The notes below the pieces were generated by a model, which did not search any database, was not told the DNA's origin, and was given only the letters and a program-made list of their open reading frames with translations. A stretch of 64,000 bases of DNA from Dallia pectoralis. Taxonomy: Eukaryota; Chordata; Actinopteri; Esociformes; Umbridae. Position 1 is the stretch's first letter. Every line of letters begins with the position of its first letter. Both the position numbers and the translations under genes were made by a program. This document shows positions 23,200-64,000 of this stretch, piece after piece. The DNA is taken from NCBI GenBank assembly GCA_029465975.1, contig CM055740.1:10864419-10928418 (forward strand), in the 5' to 3' direction.

Positions 23200-23300
23200 A
23201 GGTTTGCATCTTCCACCGTCTGACTGTCCCACACTGGACTTGAACCGGGGACCCTTAGAGTGTATTGACAGCAGTTGCTCCCAAGGAGTTGTCACCATCA
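23200..23300 (-). repeat. Possible tRNA-derived SINE fragment
   Basis: On the minus strand GGGTCCCCGGTTCAAGTCC contains a perfect pol III B box (GGTTCAAGTCC). A convincing A box was not found, so this may be chance or a worn SINE. Confidence 0.35.
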
Positions 23301-24057
23301 CTGCACAAAAAACAGGTTGCCTTGTTGAAAAAGTTGAAGCTTTTAACATGGGCATTTAATGCTGTTACTGGTTTCCACCAAGGCATCTCTGGTCTGCTTA
23401 TGAGCACATGACACATAATCAGTAGCCAGTTTTAGACCTCCGGAGGGGGGACAGAATTTACGTAGGTATGGGTTTTATATATTGTCAGAAAGTCCACAGG
23501 GATCTTGGTCTATGCCGAAACTATGCATGCATCACATCCCAGAAATGCTTTCTTGGGTTAAGGTTAAGCCACTGCCTCGGCTATTCACGTGATCTATTCT
23601 CAGCTGTCAGATTTGAGATTTTTAAGATACCTATTCGTTGTTTGTGACCCACATGTCTGCATGTATGATTATTCCAATTTTCCGAATTAAAATTTAAATC
23701 TCGTTTCGCCTACTCTAACGTTCACTTGAAAAATTATGGGATTTTACGTTTTGTTTGATTCAGCATATCTTTCAGACTGGGTTTCTGAAGTAAAACATGT
23801 TCATGTTTCTTTGTTAGTTACATCATATTAATGTAGCTTAATATGAGACTACCCATTCCATTCCTTACTTTTTAGACGGATGACAGGAGTGGTTGTGAGT
23901 TAACTGTTATTGATGAATAAAAATGGCGACCAAGTTAGCGTTGAGCGCCATCTTGTGGTCATTATTATGTTTTGTAGAAAGTATACGTTGACCGATACTA
24001 GTCATTATGAACGGCATTTGATTTACCGCAAGATATTTAATACAAATGGAAATGTGT

Positions 24058-24060
<3 letters not shown>

Positions 24061-24101
<41 letters not shown>
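24061..24101. repeat. (TA)n microsatellite
   Basis: About 20 uninterrupted TA dinucleotides in BANP intron 1. Confidence 0.95.
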
Positions 24102-24104
<3 letters not shown>

Positions 24105-24414
24105 TTACCAGCTACTGGGCCAGAACATATGTACAGTGTATCAGCTGCAGTGAATGTCTGGTAGTCAGCTCTTCACTAATGTTATATTAAAATTACCCCC
24201 TTTATGATAGACCAGGATACTGTGAACGTACATAGTATGTTTCGAATTAGTAAGTGGTGTTTTCATTGAAATAGTTAACTCACATCTACAATGATTAAAA
24301 GTACAGTTAAACTAAAGTCACAGGAAAATAACCATTTAAATCTTCCTGTGAACGTGTATTATCTTTTGTCTAATCGTTGTTTGTGTTGTTTTCCCTCTGC
24401 CCATACAGATCTGA

Positions 24415-60071
<35,657 letters not shown>

Positions 60072-61080
60072 GAGCCTCCGAGCAACAATTACAACAGAGA
60101 AACCGAATTGGATACAGACAAGAGTTAGTTTTTTGTTGTTTTGTGATGCCTTTCTCCAGCAGACACTCGGTTTGTTCATTGTCAACCAACTGTATGGAAA
60201 TGTTCATAGAGAACACAGAGACTCTGTGAGAACTCGTTAGCTAGTTGTCACGTTGTCATCATCAGAACAGAGAGGCCTGGTCACAGTGCAGGGCACACAA
60301 AACGCTGCCTCAGCCTGTAGCGGATCGCAGTAGACATTATTTTTGGTTGCAGAAAGAAGAATCTTTGTTTCAGTTAGACCTCTTTTGTTTCAGATTGTTA
60401 TACCTGGAACCAAAGTTATATCAGGAACTAAAAATAGTTATAGCTGGAAACTCTAAAAGGGTTCTCTTACGGGGACATCCAAAGAACCCTTTTTAGGCTC
60501 ATAAGTCTTTATTTCTATTATTCGTTTGATTGTGTAAACTCTATAAATGCATGATCAGTATTAGGGGGGGAACTCATTCGTCTAAACTTTCCTCTGTCAA
60601 GATCTAGGCTAGCGTTAACCTTAAGGACCTATGCACTATTTACAACACACAGAAAAAAAGGGTTCTAAAAGGGGTTCTTGGTTATCCCTGTGGGGGAACC
60701 CTTCACATCAACCCATGGGTTCCATGTAGAACTTTTTTGTTTGATATAAACACTGTGGAAAAAGATAAAGAACCATTTTAGATCTAGTCTTTCTTTCTCC
60801 TCATTCTCTGTACAGCATTTCTGGAATGGATCTATGTTTGCCGTCTTTCCCCAGCTTGTTTTCATATTGGTTCACCCACACAGCTTTTGTTGCTCTGTTC
60901 CGATTACCTAATTGTACAAAACTAAAGTATTTGTGGGGCTCTGGTTGGAGGTATTCAGCCAATGAAATAGCAGAAGGTTTTTATGATAATACATGACAAT
61001 GACTTACATGTCGAGTTAAGAAAAAATTGTGTTTCTGTGAAGGAATTCATGTGAATAAAATATTTTGTGGTTGCCACGTG
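60072..61080 (+). other. banp: BANP 3' UTR and polyadenylation signal
   Basis: Non-coding sequence after TGA. AATAAA is at 61054-61059, followed by a TG-rich stretch (tttgtggttgccacgtgtgg) suited to a downstream element. Near-palindromic ends aagggttct (about 60456 and 60658) hint at a small old repeat in the UTR. Confidence 0.65.
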
Positions 61081-61345
61081 TGGCTTGCTCTCACATCGTA
61101 ACTGTTTTTTAATCTCACCAAACCCATCACCGAATTGTTCAAGATGTTGACTGTGACAATCACATCCTCTTACGTCCCGTTGTACAGACACACATTCTTG
61201 GAGGATTGCAGAGTGTGTTGTACCACACTTGACAGTTTGGGTCCATGTAGTGTGATCATATGCTTGTTGTGCAGAGGTCCACTTTGTCCTTTTAAGTGCA
61301 CGAGTGTGTTAACAGCGCCTCACGTGCACTAACAAGTTCCTCTCC

Positions 61346-61940
61346 ACCATTATGAACAATGGCCGTGCACAGAGAGTCATGTCTGTGAACCAATTAGATT
61401 AAACGATTCTAACCATTATGAACAATGGCCGTGCACAGAGAGTCATGTCTGTGAACCAATTAGATTAAACAATTCTAACCATTGTGAACAATGGCCGTAC
61501 ACAGAGAGTCATGTCTGTGAACCAATTAGATTAAACAATTCTAACCATTGTGAACAATGGCCGTGCACAGAGAGTCATGTCTGTGAACCAATTAGATTAA
61601 ACAATTCTAACCATTGTGAACAATGGCCGTGCACAGAGAGTCATGTCTGTGAACCAATTAGATTAAACAATTCTAACCATTGTGAACAATGGCCGTGCAC
61701 AGAGAGTCATGTCTGTGAACCAATTAGATTAAACAATTCTAACCATTGTGAACAATGGCCGTGCACAGAGAGTCATGTCTGTGAACCAATTAGATTAAAC
61801 AATTCTAACCATTGTGAACAATGGCCGTGCACAGAGAGTCATGTCTGTGAACCAATTAGATTAAACAATTTTAACCATTGTGAACAATGGCCGTGCACAG
61901 AGAGTCATGTCTGTGAACTAATTAGATTAAACTACTCTAA
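61346..61940. repeat. 66-bp satellite, 9 copies, with paired SOX-like motifs
   Basis: Unit: accattgtgaacaatggccg, tgcacagagagtcatgtctg, tgaaccaattagattaaaca, attcta. Seven units carry the inverted repeat CCATTGTGAACAATGG; the first two have CCATTATG instead. Located about 270 bp past the BANP polyA signal. Confidence 0.96.
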
Positions 61941-62700
61941 ATAAGTCCAGCTTTTGTTAACACCCTGCTGGTGGTCTACTGTGTACGCTATCAACTTTTG
62001 CATTGGTATGTTTTCAGTGAAATTCAGGTAAACACTGCAACATATGTTATTGTTTACACATATTATGCACATTATTATCTTGCTCATACCATGCCAACAA
62101 ACGATAGCATGAACACACATTGAAAGTTGATATATTTTTAATAATTTCCTTGGGACATGCAAAATTGGATTTTTGCGGTTTGCCTTGTGGATTACATATA
62201 GGCAACAGATCTAAAAAGAGTTTTAAAGAAACGATTGACAGCCACAGATCTCTATAGTTACTGTAATTTCTAGACCCTGCTAAATGAAGTTAATAAATTA
62301 GTAAATTAATTCCCACCCTCACCTTCGTTTGTTTCCATTTGTTGTCTTGGTTCTGACAAAACATTTGCGATCCAAATGCAATAAGTAAATACATTCGGCT
62401 GGAGTAATAAAAATTAAATCACGAAAGGATTAAGGGCAGGATTTGTATAGAACAGGAAGTGGATGTTTTATTATGTTATTTAATTTGGAAACAATTAATC
62501 TCATAATCAAAGTTTGAGGTGACATTGGTTTTATGTTGAGAAATATTTCTAAGAAGAATAAAAAATTTAAATATGTTGTGTAGGTATTCAATCCTGGTGC
62601 TGCTATGGAGGTTCCTGTTTAGACAGATTAAATAAACAAATAGTCCTGTGGGTCCCTTCCTTGATATTACACTGGGGTCCGATGAGCATGTTTCGGTCAG
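61941..62700. other. AT-rich 3' flank, no gene seen
   Basis: No feature was recognised apart from scattered AT-rich runs. Confidence 0.5.
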
Positions 62701-62706
62701 TCTGTC

Positions 62707-64000
62707 CTAAATAGATGACCTGTCCTATATAGATGACCTGTCCTATATAGATGACCCGTCCTATATAGATGACCTGTCCTATATAGATGACCCGTCCTAT
62801 ATAGATGACCCGTCCTATATAGATGACCCGTCCTATATAGATGACCTGTCCTATGTAGATGACCCGTCCTATATAGATGACCTGTCCTATGTAGATGACC
62901 TGTCCTATATAGATGACCTGTCCTATGTAGATGACCTCCTATGTAGATGACCTGTCCTATATAGATGACCTGTCCTATGTAGATGACCTGTCCTATATAG
63001 ATGACCTGTCCTATATAGATGACCTGTCCTATATAGATGACCTGTCCTATATAGATGACCTGTCCTATATAGATGACCTGTCCTATATAGATGACCTGTC
63101 CTATATAGATGACCTGTCCTATATAGATGACCTGTCCTATATAGATGACCTGTCCTATATAGATGACCTGTCCTATATAGATACCTGATGATGACCTGTC
63201 CTATGTAGATAACCTGTCCTATATAGATGACCTGTCCTATATAGATGACCTGTCCTATAGATGACCTGTCCTATATAGATGACCTGTCCTATATAGATGA
63301 CCTGTCCTATGTAGATGACCTGATGATGACTTGTCCTGATGACCTATATAGATGACCTGTCCTATTTAGATGACCTGTCCTATATAGATGACCCGTCCTA
63401 TATAGATGACCTGTCCTATGTAGATGACCTGTCCTATATAGATGAACTGTCCTATATAGATGACCTGTCCTATATAGATGACTTGTCCTATGTAGATGAC
63501 CTGTCCTATATAGATGACCTGTCCTATATAGATGACCCGTCCTATATAGATGACCTGTCCTATATAGATGACCTGATGACCTGTCCTATATAGATGACCT
63601 GTCCTATATAGATGACCTGTCCTATATAGATGACCTGTCCTATATAGATGACCTGTCCTATATAGATGACCTGTCCTATATAGATGACCTGTCCTATGTA
63701 GATGACCTGTCCTATATAGATGACCTGTCCTATATAGATGACCGGTCCTATGAAGATGACCTGTCCTATTTAGATGACCTGTCCTATATAGATGACCCGT
63801 CCTATATAGATGACCTGTCCTATATAGATGACCTGTCCTAGATGATGACCTGTCCTATATAGATGACCTGATGACCTATATAGATGACCTGTCCTATATA
63901 GATGACCTGTCCTATATAGATGACCTGTCCTATATAGATGACCTGTCCTATATAGATGACCTGTCCTATATAGATGACCTGTCCCGTATATAGATGACCT
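62707..64000. repeat. 18-bp satellite running off the right edge
   Basis: About 70 copies of cctatatagatgacctgt with atgtaga and gacccgt variants and occasional gatgatgac breaks. One frame reads DLSYID repeatedly; it is not a gene. Confidence 0.97.

Larger units (their letters stand above)
20581..24408 (+). other. BANP first intron; mostly repeats
   Basis: No coding exon was seen. It holds a Tc1 N-terminal remnant (21970-22600), a SINE-like B-box segment near 23220-23270, a TA microsatellite (24061-24101) and otherwise AT-rich unique sequence. Confidence 0.5.

Noticed and set aside
62931..63593. DLSYID-repeat protein
   Set aside because: Translation of an 18-bp satellite; there is no start context, no flanking exon and frames break at irregular units.

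Overview
The window looks like nuclear DNA of a ray-finned fish. The genes are split by GT-AG introns, and the repeats are teleost-type: Tc1-like and hAT transposons, Rex3- and L2-like LINE pieces, tRNA-headed repeats, CA microsatellites and many minisatellites. The repeat spectrum would suit a pike- or salmon-like fish, but the species cannot be fixed by eye.

Layout. (1) 1-14662, minus strand: two tandem carboxylesterase (CES2-like) genes. The upstream copy B (14662 to 8283) has every exon except the signal-peptide exon. The downstream copy A (7851 to 597) has exons 2-8 and runs off the left edge. The copies are nearly identical at their 3' halves and diverged at their 5' halves, where transposons and minisatellites have entered copy A. 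(2) 14700-20300: transposon-rich spacer with a decayed hAT element that contains a nested LINE tail, a Tc1 remnant, and one unrecognised 309-nt ORF. (3) About 20330-61080, plus strand: the BANP (SMAR1/BEND1) gene. Twelve coding exons join in frame to a 507-residue protein with an N-terminal coiled coil, a BEN domain and a Gln/Val/His-rich tail. A CpG-rich block at 20330-20580 is the likely promoter and 5' exon. (4) 61080-64000: 3' flank with a 66-bp array and an 18-bp array that runs off the right edge.

The most striking features are the satellites inside BANP. Arrays fill close to half of the 19.1-kb intron 10. One of them is a 60-bp unit repeated about 31 times almost without change, abutting a 31-bp pyrimidine-rich array. 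A second observation is that the 33-bp array after the main BEN exon repeats that exon's own 3' end and splice donor, giving 12 candidate donors in a row. A third is that the presumed BANP promoter has a 9/10 match to the CGCG element (TCTCGCGAGA) that BANP protein itself binds, which suggests autoregulation.

The carboxylesterases and BANP are neighbours but show no functional link. The very long open frames over the arrays are by-products of stop-free repeat units, not genes.
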